Below, one piece after another: positions 33,089 to 42,589 of a stretch of 64,000 nt of DNA. Under the pieces are notes generated by a model. It did not search any database. It was not told the origin of the DNA and was given only the letters and a program-made list of their open reading frames with translations. Source of the DNA: Dyadobacter sp. 50-39 (GTDB taxonomy: Bacteria; Bacteroidota; Bacteroidia; Cytophagales; Spirosomataceae). Numbering within the stretch: the first letter of the stretch is position 1; every line of letters starts with the position of its first letter. The stretch is from the NCBI GenBank assembly GCA_001898145.1, contig MKSR01000018.1, positions 62,001-126,000 of the forward strand, written 5' to 3'. A program made the translations under genes and the position numbers.

Positions 33089-36000
33089 TCAGCTGAAAAG
33101 CCCCATAATATCTTCCTGGCTCAGTTTCTTGATAAAGCCAGACTCCCCTCCTACCAGATCTTCCGCCAGATCCTGCTTACGCTGCTGCAAAAGCAGAATT
33201 TTCTCTTCAATCGTATCCTTACAAATCATTTTATAGGCAAATACCTTGCGCGTCTGCCCGATGCGGTGTGTACGGTCGATCGCCTGACGTTCTACGGCAG
33301 GGTTCCACCATGGGTCAACGAGGTAAACGTAATCCGCTTCGGTAAGGTTAAGCCCTACTCCCCCCGCTTTGAGGCTCATGAGAAACACGCGGCAAGTAGA
33401 GTCGTTCTGGAAACGGTTTACACGCCCTGCACGATCCACAGTCTGGCCATCAAGGTACTCGTAAGGGATATTCATTTTTTCCAAATGCTTACGGATCAGG
33501 TCCAGCATGCCCAGGAATTGGCTGAATATCAATATTTTGTGATTGGAAGCATTTTCCTCGATCTCGCGGGTGATTTCTTCCAGCTTCGCCGATTCATTTC
33601 CAAAATCTTCATCGCCCGACAGAATGGACGGCGAGTCGCAGATCTGGCGAAGCTTCAACAGCGCTTCCAAAATGAGGAAACTGCTTTTGTTCAAGCCTTC
33701 CGTCGCCAGCTTTTCCGCAATTTCCTGCCGGTAGCGTTCGCGGAATGTATCATAGACCTTCCGCTGCTTGTTGCCCATTTCGCAGAACAGGATCGTCTCG
33801 GTTTTGTCCGGTAAATCGGTCGCGACTTCCTCTTTCGTGCGTTTCAGCATGAATGGATAAACCAGCTTACGCAGCTCGGCGGCTTTTTCCTTATCCTGGT
33901 ATTTATCGATCGGAGTCGCATATTCTGTCCGGAAGAAGTCGGCGTGGCCAAGCATTCCAGGGTTCAGAAATTCGAATTGCGAGTATAAGTCGAAAGTGTT
34001 ATTCTCCACAGGCGTACCAGTCATCGTCAGACGGTTCTTTGCGCGCAGCAGGCGCGAGGCCTTGGACGTGAGCGAATCCGGGTTTTTAATGGCCTGGGCT
34101 TCGTCGAGGATAATGTAATTGAAATCGAACTGGCGGAGCAGCTCCACATCGCTGCGCATAGTGCCGTACGTGGTGAGGATAATGTCATATTCCCGGAAAA
34201 ACTCGATGTCTTTCCTCCGCGCCATGCCTCTGTGTACGTACAATTTCAGTTCAGGGGTGAATTTCGCCGCCTCTGCCTGCCAGTTGAAAATCAGGGTGGT
34301 AGGAACTACGACAAGATTCGTATGTTCCGGGTTAAGGTTCTTCTGGTTTTGCAGGAAGGTGAGCATCTGCAGCGTTTTACCCAACCCCATATCATCGGCC
34401 AGACAGCCGCCCCATTGGAATTCATCCAGAAAATGGAGCCATTTATAGCCTTCCTCCTGGTACTGGCGCAAAGTGGCCTCGATATTCTGCGGAAGCGGTA
34501 CGGAAGGGATCTGCTTGAAATTGAGCAACTTCTGCTTTTTCTCCCAAAGCTCGCGGAATACGTCCTCATTATCGATCTCGGAAACGAGCTCGTCGATCAG
34601 CGAGAAATGGATCTTGGACAAATGGATCTGGTCGTCGTGCACTCGGCCGAACTGCATCAGCGGTTCCAGCTTCGCGATCCACTCGTCGGGCAACACGCCC
34701 AGCGAGCCGTCCTGCAACTGAATGTAGTTCTGCTTTTTGAGCAATGCCTTTTTCGCGTCGGCGAGCGACACCGTCTGGTCCCCGAAGCTTATCTCGATCT
34801 TCATATCGAACCAGTCGATACCCGACGACGTATGCACTTTCACCGTACCCCGGTTGGGGTTGAACTTCATTTTTTTCAGGTCTTTAAACCCGAATATCTC
34901 ATAATGCTTTTTCTTTGCCGCATCCACGAAACTGAACAGCCAGCCATCCTTCATAACCTGGTCGAAAGGCACGAAGAAAAACGGCTGGCCTGTTTGATGC
35001 TCGAAGCCGGGGTGCAACGCCTTAGCCCAATCCCAAACCGCATTTTCAGCCTGAACATCCCGTTCCAGCATCGTAATCTGGTTGTTATCGAAACTGGTCC
35101 GTGTGCGGCGCTGGTCGTGTAGCACTTCCAATTCCTCCCCGGGCTCTTCCCCGTTTTCTCCCAGGTACACGTAGGACGGTACGATAAGGAGGTTTGCCTC
35201 GTCTTCTTTCAGGTAGAACTTCGGTTTCTGGAAAGCCAGCGGGGAAGTCTGAATGTTGTGACGCGTCTGGAAAATCACATCGAATTTCTCCGAAACCGGA
35301 ATGATCCAGTTTTTGAGAAAATCGTCGCCAAAATCTTTCTTAACCCTTATTTTAAATCCGTTCTGGCCCAGGTAAGCGACCATCTCGGCCTCACTGATAC
35401 CCGCCCATCGGAATAATGTCTTTTCATTATACAGGCCCAGCCAAAAACTGTCAAGCGAGACCACTTTCTGTAATTCCACCGGCGTGCCAGGCTTGATTTC
35501 AACATAAGGATTGAGTGTAATGAACTCCTTGTCCTCTGTCAAAACGAAGAACAGTTTCACCGGTTCGCGGTGCAGTTCCAATTGCGTGAGCTGGTGGTTG
35601 CTCGTCACGTAATCGCCGTCGGCAAGGAACAGACGGTCGCCGTCGAGGTCGTTAAAAACGCGGGTAAGCTGCTTGCCCACGTAGTTTCGCGCCTCATAAC
35701 GCTGGTCGGCTTCCACGTCGTCGAAATGCAGGTAAGCATTATAGGCCCAGCCTTGCTTGCGGATGAACTTCTGCAAACCTTCCTCCCAATGCTTAGCCAT
35801 ACGCACGAGCCGCGCATCGGATTCGGTGAGTACCGGTATTTCATCGGCATTATAATAGTGGCTCGAACCGCCGGCGATGTTCCGGATGTTGGTAACTTTC
35901 TCGGATTTGGAACTGAATTTGACCGAGAAAACACCAAAACCGATATCCAGAAGGTGATTTTTCCCTTTTGGCCAAAACACAAAAATGGAAACGCGGTCCT

Positions 36001-36880
36001 CGTCGTCCTGCCCATTGTCCGTGAGGGTCACGGCAAATGACGATTCCTGCACAGGCAGTATGCGCTCGCGCAGCGACTGCCAATCCTGGTAAGCGCCTAC
36101 TTTCTGGATCGCCGGATCGAGCTTGATCAAATGCAGCCCGCCGTCCTCATCCAGCCGGAATTCGAATTTGTCTTTGTATTGATCTTCAAGGGAATAACCG
36201 TATTCGGCCAACAAGTTGCTCTTTTCGACCGTCAGATCGCGCATTACCTCAAATGCTTTTTCACCCAGCTCCTCGCGGAGTTTTAGCAATGCGGCGAGCT
36301 TGTGCTCGCAAAGCGGCACCCACAGTTTCTGGTTGCAAGTGCAGGATGTCTGGACCTGTCGGGTGCCTTTGACACGCCGGAAAGTAGTCAGGTATTCCTG
36401 GCCTTTGTCCGTCACCTGGCATTCGGCTTCGCCTTCCTTGGCCGATACGATCTCCACCGGCCCTACATTTTCGCGGTTTTGCCAGGTTTCATCGAGTACC
36501 ATGCCACGCAACTGCATCTCGCGGATTTCCTGAAGTTCAATGGTCGTATTGGCCATTTCATGCATCACCTGCTTGATCGTCGGCATTTTGTCGAGAATGT
36601 ACAAAATACTAGCTACGCGGTGTTTGCACAGTCCGGCTTTGTCCGGACAGGAACATTCGGTTGTGATCTGCGGTGTGAGGAAATCGCGGATGAAAATCTG
36701 GTAGTACTGGATCGAATAGTCGCTTTTGACCTTGAACTCAGCATTACCGGGGCCATTATAATCTAGTTTGGAAACTTTTAAGCCGCCACTGCTATAAATG
36801 GAACGCCCTCTTGATAATACATCCCGCTCCGCCCGTCTTAGTAAGAAGTTGGATAGTTTCTCCTTCTTTTCGTTTTCCAT
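33089..36880 (-). CDS. SNF2-family helicase with two SWIM-type zinc fingers
   Basis: 1263 residues. The N-terminal part holds a SWIM zinc finger (ECSCPDKAGLCKHRVASIL, near residue 75) and a second one (SCTCNQKLWVPLCEHKLAAL, near 180). A long middle region of unknown fold is followed by the SNF2 ATPase from about residue 800: LADDMGLGKTLQMLTFLQ (Walker A), ILDEAQAIKNP (DEAH-like box), LTMTGTPVENN, and the C-terminal helicase lobe with SLKAGGVGLNLTEADYV and IDRTHRIGQTRKVFAY. Such proteins move along double-stranded DNA and displace bound proteins. CAAAAGTA at 36905-36912 is a -7 box (TACTTTTG) on the minus strand just upstream. Confidence 0.93.
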   Translation of the reverse strand: MENEKKEKLSNFLLRRAERDVLSRGRSIYSSGGLKVSKLDYNGPGNAEFKVKSDYSIQYYQIFIRDFLTPQITTECSCPDKAGLCKHRVASILYILDKMPTIKQVMHEMANTTIELQEIREMQLRGMVLDETWQNRENVGPVEIVSAKEGEAECQVTDKGQEYLTTFRRVKGTRQVQTSCTCNQKLWVPLCEHKLAALLKLREELGEKAFEVMRDLTVEKSNLLAEYGYSLEDQYKDKFEFRLDEDGGLHLIKLDPAIQKVGAYQDWQSLRERILPVQESSFAVTLTDNGQDDEDRVSIFVFWPKGKNHLLDIGFGVFSVKFSSKSEKVTNIRNIAGGSSHYYNADEIPVLTESDARLVRMAKHWEEGLQKFIRKQGWAYNAYLHFDDVEADQRYEARNYVGKQLTRVFNDLDGDRLFLADGDYVTSNHQLTQLELHREPVKLFFVLTEDKEFITLNPYVEIKPGTPVELQKVVSLDSFWLGLYNEKTLFRWAGISEAEMVAYLGQNGFKIRVKKDFGDDFLKNWIIPVSEKFDVIFQTRHNIQTSPLAFQKPKFYLKEDEANLLIVPSYVYLGENGEEPGEELEVLHDQRRTRTSFDNNQITMLERDVQAENAVWDWAKALHPGFEHQTGQPFFFVPFDQVMKDGWLFSFVDAAKKKHYEIFGFKDLKKMKFNPNRGTVKVHTSSGIDWFDMKIEISFGDQTVSLADAKKALLKKQNYIQLQDGSLGVLPDEWIAKLEPLMQFGRVHDDQIHLSKIHFSLIDELVSEIDNEDVFRELWEKKQKLLNFKQIPSVPLPQNIEATLRQYQEEGYKWLHFLDEFQWGGCLADDMGLGKTLQMLTFLQNQKNLNPEHTNLVVVPTTLIFNWQAEAAKFTPELKLYVHRGMARRKDIEFFREYDIILTTYGTMRSDVELLRQFDFNYIILDEAQAIKNPDSLTSKASRLLRAKNRLTMTGTPVENNTFDLYSQFEFLNPGMLGHADFFRTEYATPIDKYQDKEKAAELRKLVYPFMLKRTKEEVATDLPDKTETILFCEMGNKQRKVYDTFRERYRQEIAEKLATEGLNKSSFLILEALLKLRQICDSPSILSGDEDFGNESAKLEEITREIEENASNHKILIFSQFLGMLDLIRKHLEKMNIPYEYLDGQTVDRAGRVNRFQNDSTCRVFLMSLKAGGVGLNLTEADYVYLVDPWWNPAVERQAIDRTHRIGQTRKVFAYKMICKDTIEEKILLLQQRKQDLAEDLVGGESGFIKKLSQEDIMGLFS

Positions 36881-36969
36881 TTACCCTGCTGCCTATTAAA
36901 AACGCAAAAGTACGGTATGTTTCTGTCTTATAGAAACGAACGGAGAAGTATTGGGCGCAACTAACCGGT

Positions 36970-37413
36970 TTATGAGCGGACATAGGGCTGATCGATCACC
37001 CCGATATGCCCGGAATGCAGCGCTTCATCGCAGAATGCCGTGATTTGCGCCCCCACATTAGGATATAAATGCCTGGAAGCAAGCGATGCAACCGGCAGCC
37101 AAACGATATCCAGTGCCGTAGTATGGGCCGGGTCGAGTGCAGGGCTTCCTTTTGTTATTTTTGCATTAAATACCATGTGCAGCGTTTCTTTCTGCACCTC
37201 CTGCCAGATCACCTCGCCGCAGGAAACCATTTTCCCTATTTCGACTTCCACGCCCAGTTCTTCCATCAGCTCCCGCGCCAGCGCGTCGGTAAGCGACTCG
37301 CCCGCATCGGGGTTGCCTCCGGGTAATGCAAATACTTCCCTTTCGCCATATTGGTAGCGGAGCGTAAGGATCTTATCGTTGTCGAGAATGATAGCGGATG
37401 GACGGACGTTCAT
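36970..37413 (-). CDS. NUDIX hydrolase
   Basis: 147 residues. The Nudix box is complete: GGNPDAGESLTDALARELME-ELGVEVEIG (G-x5-E-x7-R-E-x2-E-E-x-G-x pattern). These enzymes hydrolyse nucleoside diphosphates linked to another group; the substrate here is not evident. N-terminal RPSAIILDNDKILTLRYQYG is the normal first strand pair. It lies 89 nt upstream of the SNF2 helicase start and 59 nt after the end of gmhA on the same strand. Confidence 0.92.
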   Translation of the reverse strand: MNVRPSAIILDNDKILTLRYQYGEREVFALPGGNPDAGESLTDALARELMEELGVEVEIGKMVSCGEVIWQEVQKETLHMVFNAKITKGSPALDPAHTTALDIVWLPVASLASRHLYPNVGAQITAFCDEALHSGHIGVIDQPYVRS

Positions 37414-37472
37414 ATGTGTGCTTAAATAGTGGTTATACTATTTCCCAATAAACAAACTTCCGTCCATAACTC

Positions 37473-38057
37473 TTAGTCCCGCAGCACCATTTTTTCGATC
37501 AGCAGCATGAAAATGTGGATGACTTTGATGTGGATTTCCTGAATACGGTCGGCATAACCGAAATGCGGCACGCGAATCTCCACGTCGGCAACACCCGCAA
37601 GCTTGCCGCCGTCCTTGCCCGACAGGATAATGATCTTCATCCCTTTTGCCTTCGCAGCTTCGGAGGCGCGGATGATGTTGGCCGAATTTCCGCTCGTGCT
37701 GAGGCCAAGCAGCACGTCGCCAGGCTGGCCCAACGCCTCGATGTATCTTGAAAACACATATTCATACCCGAAATCGTTACTTACGCAGCTCAAATGGCTT
37801 ACGTCGGAGATCGCGATGGCGGGCAATGCGCGGCGGTTGTCGCGGTAGCGGCCGGTAAGTTCTTCGGCGAAATGCATGGCGTCGCAATGCGAGCCGCCAT
37901 TGCCGCAGGAAAGGATTTTGCCGTTGTGAATAATCGCTTCGGCCATCAGTCCGGCTGCCTTTTCAATCTTTTCTATTTGAATGGGGTCGCTCAGGAAGCT
38001 GTCCAGAACGGCCTGTGCTTCTTTCAGTTCCTGGCTAATAATGCTTTGGTAATTCAT
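37473..38057 (-). CDS. gmhA: Sedoheptulose 7-phosphate isomerase
   Basis: 194 residues from ATG 38057 ([15 protein letters not shown]), which lines up with the start of E. coli GmhA as I know it. An in-frame ATG at 38084 overlaps the stop of mnmD as ATGA, so translational coupling from there is possible. The SIS domain has [50 protein letters not shown] and [20 protein letters not shown], nearly the textbook GmhA sequence. It makes D-glycero-D-manno-heptose 7-phosphate for LPS core or S-layer glycans. The other heptose genes are not nearby. Confidence 0.93.
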   Translation of the reverse strand: MNYQSIISQELKEAQAVLDSFLSDPIQIEKIEKAAGLMAEAIIHNGKILSCGNGGSHCDAMHFAEELTGRYRDNRRALPAIAISDVSHLSCVSNDFGYEYVFSRYIEALGQPGDVLLGLSTSGNSANIIRASEAAKAKGMKIIILSGKDGGKLAGVADVEIRVPHFGYADRIQEIHIKVIHIFMLLIEKMVLRD

Positions 38058-38080
38058 GTTTTTATCAATGCTAATGAATG

Positions 38081-38755
38081 TCATAGTTTAATGGCTTTGA
38101 GCACATGTGCTTTGCGGCCGGGGCCTTTGTGCCGCTCCACTGCAAATCCGGCAGCGGTTAATGCCCTTTTAACGATGCCTTTCGAAGAATATGTCACTAA
38201 TACGCCTCCCGGCCGGGTTTGGGCCGCTATTTTGGCAAAAATTTCTTCCGTCCAGAGCTCGGGCTGAGCCTGCGGGTCGAATGCATCATAGAAAACCACG
38301 TCAAAAAACCGGTCCGTCGTGAAGTCCTGCAAAGTGGTAACTTCCTTTCGCAGGTTAAAATAAGGAGAGATTGCTGCTTCTTTACTCCAGGGCGCATTGT
38401 GCAGCTGCATAAAGCCCTTTTCGCCCGTCGCCTCTTCATAATTAAGGTGCGAAGCTTCCAGCAATGAAACGGGATATGCTTCGACGGAAGTGTAGACAAC
38501 CTGTTTTTGAAACTGATCGGCCAATTTCCAGGCGAGAAATGCATTCAGGCCGGTTCCAAAGCCCATTTCAAAAACAGAAACCGGCCCGTTTTCAAGGGCC
38601 GGCCTCAAACCAAGGTTGATATAGATGTGCTCCGATTCATTCAAAGCACCTTGCAGGGAATGATATTGCTGCTTGAACTGCGCGCTGAATAACGAATGCG
38701 AGCCGTCTTCCGTGATGATGAAGCGTTCCAAATGGCCGGGTTTTAGTTTGGCCAA
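38081..38755 (-). CDS. mnmD: tRNA mnm5s2U34 methyltransferase MnmD
   Basis: 224 residues from TTG 38755; a second TTG at 38731 gives [15 protein letters not shown], nearer the usual N-terminus. The SAM-binding motif is [19 protein letters not shown], and [18 protein letters not shown] with [12 protein letters not shown] is diagnostic of the MnmC methyltransferase half. It completes the mnm5 modification at tRNA wobble uridines. The FAD oxidase half of bifunctional MnmC is missing, as in other MnmD proteins. A TACTTTTG box (38753-38760, minus strand) overlaps the first TTG, which may favour the later start. Operon: protease, mnmD, gmhA. Confidence 0.9.
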   Translation of the reverse strand: MAKLKPGHLERFIITEDGSHSLFSAQFKQQYHSLQGALNESEHIYINLGLRPALENGPVSVFEMGFGTGLNAFLAWKLADQFQKQVVYTSVEAYPVSLLEASHLNYEEATGEKGFMQLHNAPWSKEAAISPYFNLRKEVTTLQDFTTDRFFDVVFYDAFDPQAQPELWTEEIFAKIAAQTRPGGVLVTYSSKGIVKRALTAAGFAVERHKGPGRKAHVLKAIKL

Positions 38756-38760
38756 AAGTA

Positions 38761-40029
38761 CTAAATCATTCTGCGCAGTGTGATCTGGGTAAAGAAAATA
38801 TCGCCCTTGCGTTTCACGAGCAGGTCGATGTTCTTGCCGTCCCCGCGCTGCATCAGCTTGTAGATTTCACTTACATTAAGCTCCGATGCGGAATGATCAT
38901 CGATAAACAGCAGTTGGTCGCCTTCCATGAGTCCGGCGCGCGCCGCCGGGGAGTCGGTAACAATGTGGTTGACGATGTAGCTGCGCAGGTCCCGGCCCTC
39001 GGCGCGGATTTCCATCCCGCTCATGTCATGTTCGAATTTCTCGCGCAGGCGGCTTTTGATGGGTTTGAGTACCATGTACCGCTCGCCGTAGTTGAATGTC
39101 ACTTTGAAACGGCGAAGCAATTCGCAGCCGATATTGCCTTGCCGCTCTGCCCCTGCCCGTATTTTCGACCCGAATGCAATGCTGTCCGGAAACGAGGCCA
39201 CTACATTGTTAAGCTCGAAACGGCCCAGTCGCATTTTATCTACCCGACCGAGGTTCCCGTTGATTACACCATTCAAACCACGGCCCAGCTGTGCGCGGAT
39301 CACTTTTTCGGGCAAACGGAAAGTTTCCTTGGGTGTATTATTGAGTAGCAATGCATGCCCGGCACCCGTATCGATCAGCACGCGGATCGGATGTTCGCGG
39401 CCGTCGGCAAAAAGTGTCACTGCGTCGGTAAATGGCTTGGTATCCTCGATAATGAGCGGGTGTTTGTCGCCCTTGCTGGTTTTGTATTTGTACCGGTCGG
39501 GCCGCATGAGCAGGATTTCCTTTTTAGCGAAATCAATGGTGACCACGAAATTGTTGAAGATCTCGTAGCCGAAAATGCCATGCACTGGCACACCAACGTA
39601 CTCGGACAACCGCAGGAAGTCCTGTTCGAGGATAACGATATTCTGGTGGTTGGCCCTGAGCCGCCCCATTGAAAAGCGGTTGTCGATCGCCACGTGCGCC
39701 GAAATGGACGCGCCTTCGCCAGCGCCCGTGAGGTTCACCTTACGGGTCATACGCAGCTTGTCGGCTTTAAGAATGTCGGGATCTGTGATGATGATCGAAC
39801 TGACGCCCGTGTCGAGGATAAAACGCAGCGAGTCGTTATCGTTGATCTTCGCGTACAGCAATATGAGGTTGGAATGCAGCTCGAACGGGATACGGGCTGT
39901 TTTATGGTTTTTATCTAAAAAGTAACCATACTTCTCCTCTGATACGGGGGGTACGTCGCTGGAATGGCCGAATGTCAGGGTGTGAGTAAAAAGTATGATC
40001 GCTGCTATGAACCACTTAGACGTTTTCAT
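38761..40029 (-). CDS. Retropepsin-like aspartic protease with PDZ domain
   Basis: 422 residues. A signal peptide (WFIAAIILFTHTLTFG) is followed by two aspartic-protease half-domains: FILDTGVSSIIITD near residue 72 and VLIDTGAGHALLL near residue 215, each with the catalytic D-T-G. A C-terminal PDZ domain (about residues 330-410) contains SPAARAGLMEGDQLLFIDDH. Predicted to act in the periplasm or on the cell surface; the substrate is unknown. The start is supported by an unusually strong Shine-Dalgarno sequence. mnmD begins 5 nt after its stop. Confidence 0.88.
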   Translation of the reverse strand: MKTSKWFIAAIILFTHTLTFGHSSDVPPVSEEKYGYFLDKNHKTARIPFELHSNLILLYAKINDNDSLRFILDTGVSSIIITDPDILKADKLRMTRKVNLTGAGEGASISAHVAIDNRFSMGRLRANHQNIVILEQDFLRLSEYVGVPVHGIFGYEIFNNFVVTIDFAKKEILLMRPDRYKYKTSKGDKHPLIIEDTKPFTDAVTLFADGREHPIRVLIDTGAGHALLLNNTPKETFRLPEKVIRAQLGRGLNGVINGNLGRVDKMRLGRFELNNVVASFPDSIAFGSKIRAGAERQGNIGCELLRRFKVTFNYGERYMVLKPIKSRLREKFEHDMSGMEIRAEGRDLRSYIVNHIVTDSPAARAGLMEGDQLLFIDDHSASELNVSEIYKLMQRGDGKNIDLLVKRKGDIFFTQITLRRMI

Positions 40030-40330
40030 CGTGGCCTCCTTTCTTTAAATGGCTAAGTCTCTGATTCCGCTGTTAACATTACAAAAACACGTTGATTATA
40101 AACGATTTGTGCTCCTATTTATATTCTTCGGTGTACGTTAGTGTCAAATTCATCCCAAACGGTGAATTCAAGTAAAATTAGTTGATTTTGCATTAATAAA
40201 ACACAAAAAAATCCCGGTATGTGCAAATTTTCCGACATTTTTTTGATCACATATATATAATCACGTAAATGAGGAAAATATGGTACTTTTGTTGCGTAAA
40301 ATGACTTTTTCCCATAATAAAAATTTTCTC
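40030..40330. other. Gene-free 300-bp divergent region, protease / tpiA
   Basis: AT-rich spacer. It holds the protease Shine-Dalgarno and, toward tpiA, TACTTTTG at 40284-40291, a match to the TAnnTTTG -7 box with no well-placed -33 TTTG. I see no RNA gene or open frame of interest. Confidence 0.5.
40035..40046 (-). promoter_or_regulatory. Strong Shine-Dalgarno of the aspartic protease
   Basis: On the minus strand AAAGAAAGGAGG ends 5 nt before the ATG at 40029. Most genes in the window have no such site, so this stands out and fixes the start. Confidence 0.75.
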
Positions 40331-41092
40331 ATGCGAAAAAAAATTGTTGCCGGTAACTGGAAGATGAACAAGGTTCTGGATGAAGCAGTTGCGCTTACTT
40401 CCGAGCTCGTTAACATGGCCAAAGATGAGGTCCGGAATGACGCGAAAATCATCCTTTGCCCTCCTGCGATTTATCTTACTACGATTCAAAAATATACCGA
40501 GGACGCGCCCAACTTCGCATTGGCCGCTCAAAACTGCTCCGATAAGGTTTCGGGTGCATTTACCGGTGAGATTTCGGCGCAGATGCTGCAATCGATCGGT
40601 GTGGAATATGTGCTGATCGGCCACAGCGAGCGCCGCCAGTATTTCAACGAAACCAACGCATTGCTTGCCGAAAAAGTAAATACGGCACTTTCTTTCGGCG
40701 TTTCCCCTATTTTCTGCTGCGGCGAGTCGCTCGAACAGCGCCAGAATGAAGACTATATCGGTTTTGTGAAAAACCAGATCACCGAAAGCCTTTTCCACCT
40801 TTCGGAAGAGCAATTGAAATCGGTGGTGATCGCATACGAGCCGATCTGGGCTATCGGAACGGGCCTTACGGCTTCGGCTGAGCAGGCACAGGAAATGCAC
40901 GCGGCGCTGCGCGCACACCTCGCATCCAAATATGGTGCGGAAGTAGCCGATGAAATTTCAATCCTGTACGGCGGAAGCGTGACGGCTGCGAGCGCACCCG
41001 AACTGTTTGCTGCTCCGGATATCGACGGCGGCCTGGTAGGTGGTGCGTCGTTGAAATCACGTGAGTTTACGAATATTATCAAGGCGCGGTAA
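40331..41092 (+). CDS. tpiA: Triose-phosphate isomerase
   Basis: 253 residues from ATG 40331 (MRKKIVAGNWKMNK). An ATG at 40280 in the same frame would add 17 residues that no isomerase has, and the -7 box TACTTTTG at 40284-40291 lies inside that extension, so the later start is right. Glycolytic interconversion of DHAP and glyceraldehyde 3-phosphate. Catalytic Lys is in AGNWKMNK, His in IGHSERRQYF, Glu in VIAYEPIWAIGTG, and the phosphate loop is ILYGGSVTA and GGLVGGASL. Normal length. A repeat cluster follows directly. Confidence 0.97.
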   Translation: MRKKIVAGNWKMNKVLDEAVALTSELVNMAKDEVRNDAKIILCPPAIYLTTIQKYTEDAPNFALAAQNCSDKVSGAFTGEISAQMLQSIGVEYVLIGHSERRQYFNETNALLAEKVNTALSFGVSPIFCCGESLEQRQNEDYIGFVKNQITESLFHLSEEQLKSVVIAYEPIWAIGTGLTASAEQAQEMHAALRAHLASKYGAEVADEISILYGGSVTAASAPELFAAPDIDGGLVGGASLKSREFTNIIKAR

Positions 41093-41100
41093 CGGTACTG

Positions 41101-41250
41101 TCATCCTGAGCGCAGTCGAAGGACGGATGCGTGACGCATTTGCACTTCGACTGCGCTCAGTGTGACAATAAACCGACTGCGCTCACTGTGACAATAAACC
41201 GAATGCGCTCAGCGTGACAATAAACCGACTTCGCTCAGCGTGACGTCGGG
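41101..41250. repeat. Nested inverted repeat plus 26-bp tandem repeats
   Basis: A 65-bp dyad centred on 41133: outer arms 41101-41121 and 41145-41165 (two mismatches) and an inner perfect ATGCGT-G-ACGCAT at 41127-41139. It is followed by 26-bp direct repeats at 41149, 41175, 41201 and a partial copy at 41227, each containing GCGCTCA or CGCTCAG then GTGACAATAAACC. The right arm of the dyad is the first repeat unit. It fills the space between the convergent tpiA and OmpA-family genes and could stop both transcripts. Confidence 0.85.
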
Positions 41251-41251
41251 C

Positions 41252-42505
41252 TTACATTTCTGTAATCACAAACTCCACCCTGCGGTTTTTCTTCCGCTCT
41301 TCTTCACTGCCTTTGGTAATCGGCCGCGTGCCGCCATAGCCTTTCGCTTCAATGCGGCTGCTTTCAATGCCTTTTTCCATGAGGTAATTTTTGACCGACT
41401 CGGCGCGCTGGCGGGAGAGTTCGAGGTTTTTATCAAAATCCCCTACATTATCGGTGTGGCCTTCCACGCGGATCTTAACAGTCGGGCTGTCGCGCATGAC
41501 GTCGACCAGCCGGTTCAGCTCTTCGAACGACTCGGGCAGCAGGGTGTATTTGGAGGTTTCAAAATAGATATTGGGAAGCAAAATCGTCTCTCCCACGATC
41601 AGCGGCGTCAGATATACGTCCTGATCGAACGACTTGTCCGATGAATCGCCCGGCGCGAGGCTGAACGATGATCCGTAATACCCGCGGGCCGTCACCCGGA
41701 ACTTGTATTTCTCGCCGGGATCCACACCCACACGGTATTTTCCCGACGACGAGCGGATTTGCAGCGTATCGCCGCTTTCGATATACGAGACTTGCGCCGC
41801 AATCGGCTCTTTGGTTTTCGCATTGAAAATCGTGCCTTTCAGAACCGCCATTTCAGCCTCTTTCTTTGCCGCGGGAGCTGGTGTTTGCGGCGCTTTCGCC
41901 GCCGGTTTCGCAGCTGGGTTCTTAACAGGCGGTGCCGCCGCTTTCGCTACCGGTTTGGTGGATTTCGCAGCATCCTTTTTCAACGGATTCCGGATGTGAA
42001 TACCATAAAAATTCCACGACTGGTTACCTCCGGAGCTACGTCCTTCATAAAAATCGAACTCTTCGATTCCGGGCGTCAGTCTTTCAAAATAGGCTACAAA
42101 GTTGACCGTATCCCCATTTGCGACGCTCGTCTTGGTGGTGGTAGTGATGTTTTGTGCCTTGATAAATTTGAATTTCTTATCTATCTCGCCGGGCTTATAC
42201 AACCGGGTTTCCGGATCCAGCCAGATTTGGCTCTGGCTTGCGCCTTGCTGGGGAAACTGCGGAACGCGGGAGTCGGGGAAGGGCGACATCCGGGGTTGCG
42301 AACGGAACTGCGGCCGTTGCTGCGCCTTAGGCTCGACGAATTGCAGATAAATAACTGTGTGGGCGTCTGTCAGTTCCACCTTTTTGATTTTCACATAAGG
42401 GACCGACGATTCTTCTACTTTGGGGTTTTCAGTAACTTGCCCGAAGCTGGTATGGATAGATAATAAAATGGCTCCAAAACTGGCCGAAAGCAATTTGAAA
42501 TTCAT
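41252..42505 (-). CDS. OmpA-family outer-membrane/peptidoglycan-binding protein
   Basis: 417 residues. Signal peptide ([19 protein letters not shown]), an N-terminal domain of unknown fold to about residue 170, an Ala/Pro/Lys-rich linker ([18 protein letters not shown]...) near 175-215, a carboxypeptidase-regulatory-like domain ([20 protein letters not shown]), and a C-terminal OmpA domain from about residue 305: [48 protein letters not shown]. The OmpA domain binds meso-DAP peptidoglycan and links the outer layers to the wall. No barrel domain is visible. Confidence 0.9.
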   Translation of the reverse strand: MNFKLLSASFGAILLSIHTSFGQVTENPKVEESSVPYVKIKKVELTDAHTVIYLQFVEPKAQQRPQFRSQPRMSPFPDSRVPQFPQQGASQSQIWLDPETRLYKPGEIDKKFKFIKAQNITTTTKTSVANGDTVNFVAYFERLTPGIEEFDFYEGRSSGGNQSWNFYGIHIRNPLKKDAAKSTKPVAKAAAPPVKNPAAKPAAKAPQTPAPAAKKEAEMAVLKGTIFNAKTKEPIAAQVSYIESGDTLQIRSSSGKYRVGVDPGEKYKFRVTARGYYGSSFSLAPGDSSDKSFDQDVYLTPLIVGETILLPNIYFETSKYTLLPESFEELNRLVDVMRDSPTVKIRVEGHTDNVGDFDKNLELSRQRAESVKNYLMEKGIESSRIEAKGYGGTRPITKGSEEERKKNRRVEFVITEM

Positions 42506-42589
42506 AGCGATAACAGCGTTTTAACTAAATATCAGCAAGAACGCCCGAAAACCGATGATAGTTTGTTAAAAATTGTTAAACCCGGAAAG

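Noticed and set aside
36905-36912. Full promoter for the SNF2 helicase
   Set aside because: Only the TACTTTTG -7 box is present; no TTTG or TTG lies at 19-21 nt, so I mention the box but do not list a promoter.
40280-40330. 17-codon N-terminal extension of TpiA
   Set aside because: It contains the likely -7 box and is absent from known isomerases.
41149-41250. CRISPR-like array
   Set aside because: Units are contiguous with no unique spacers, and no cas genes are in the window.
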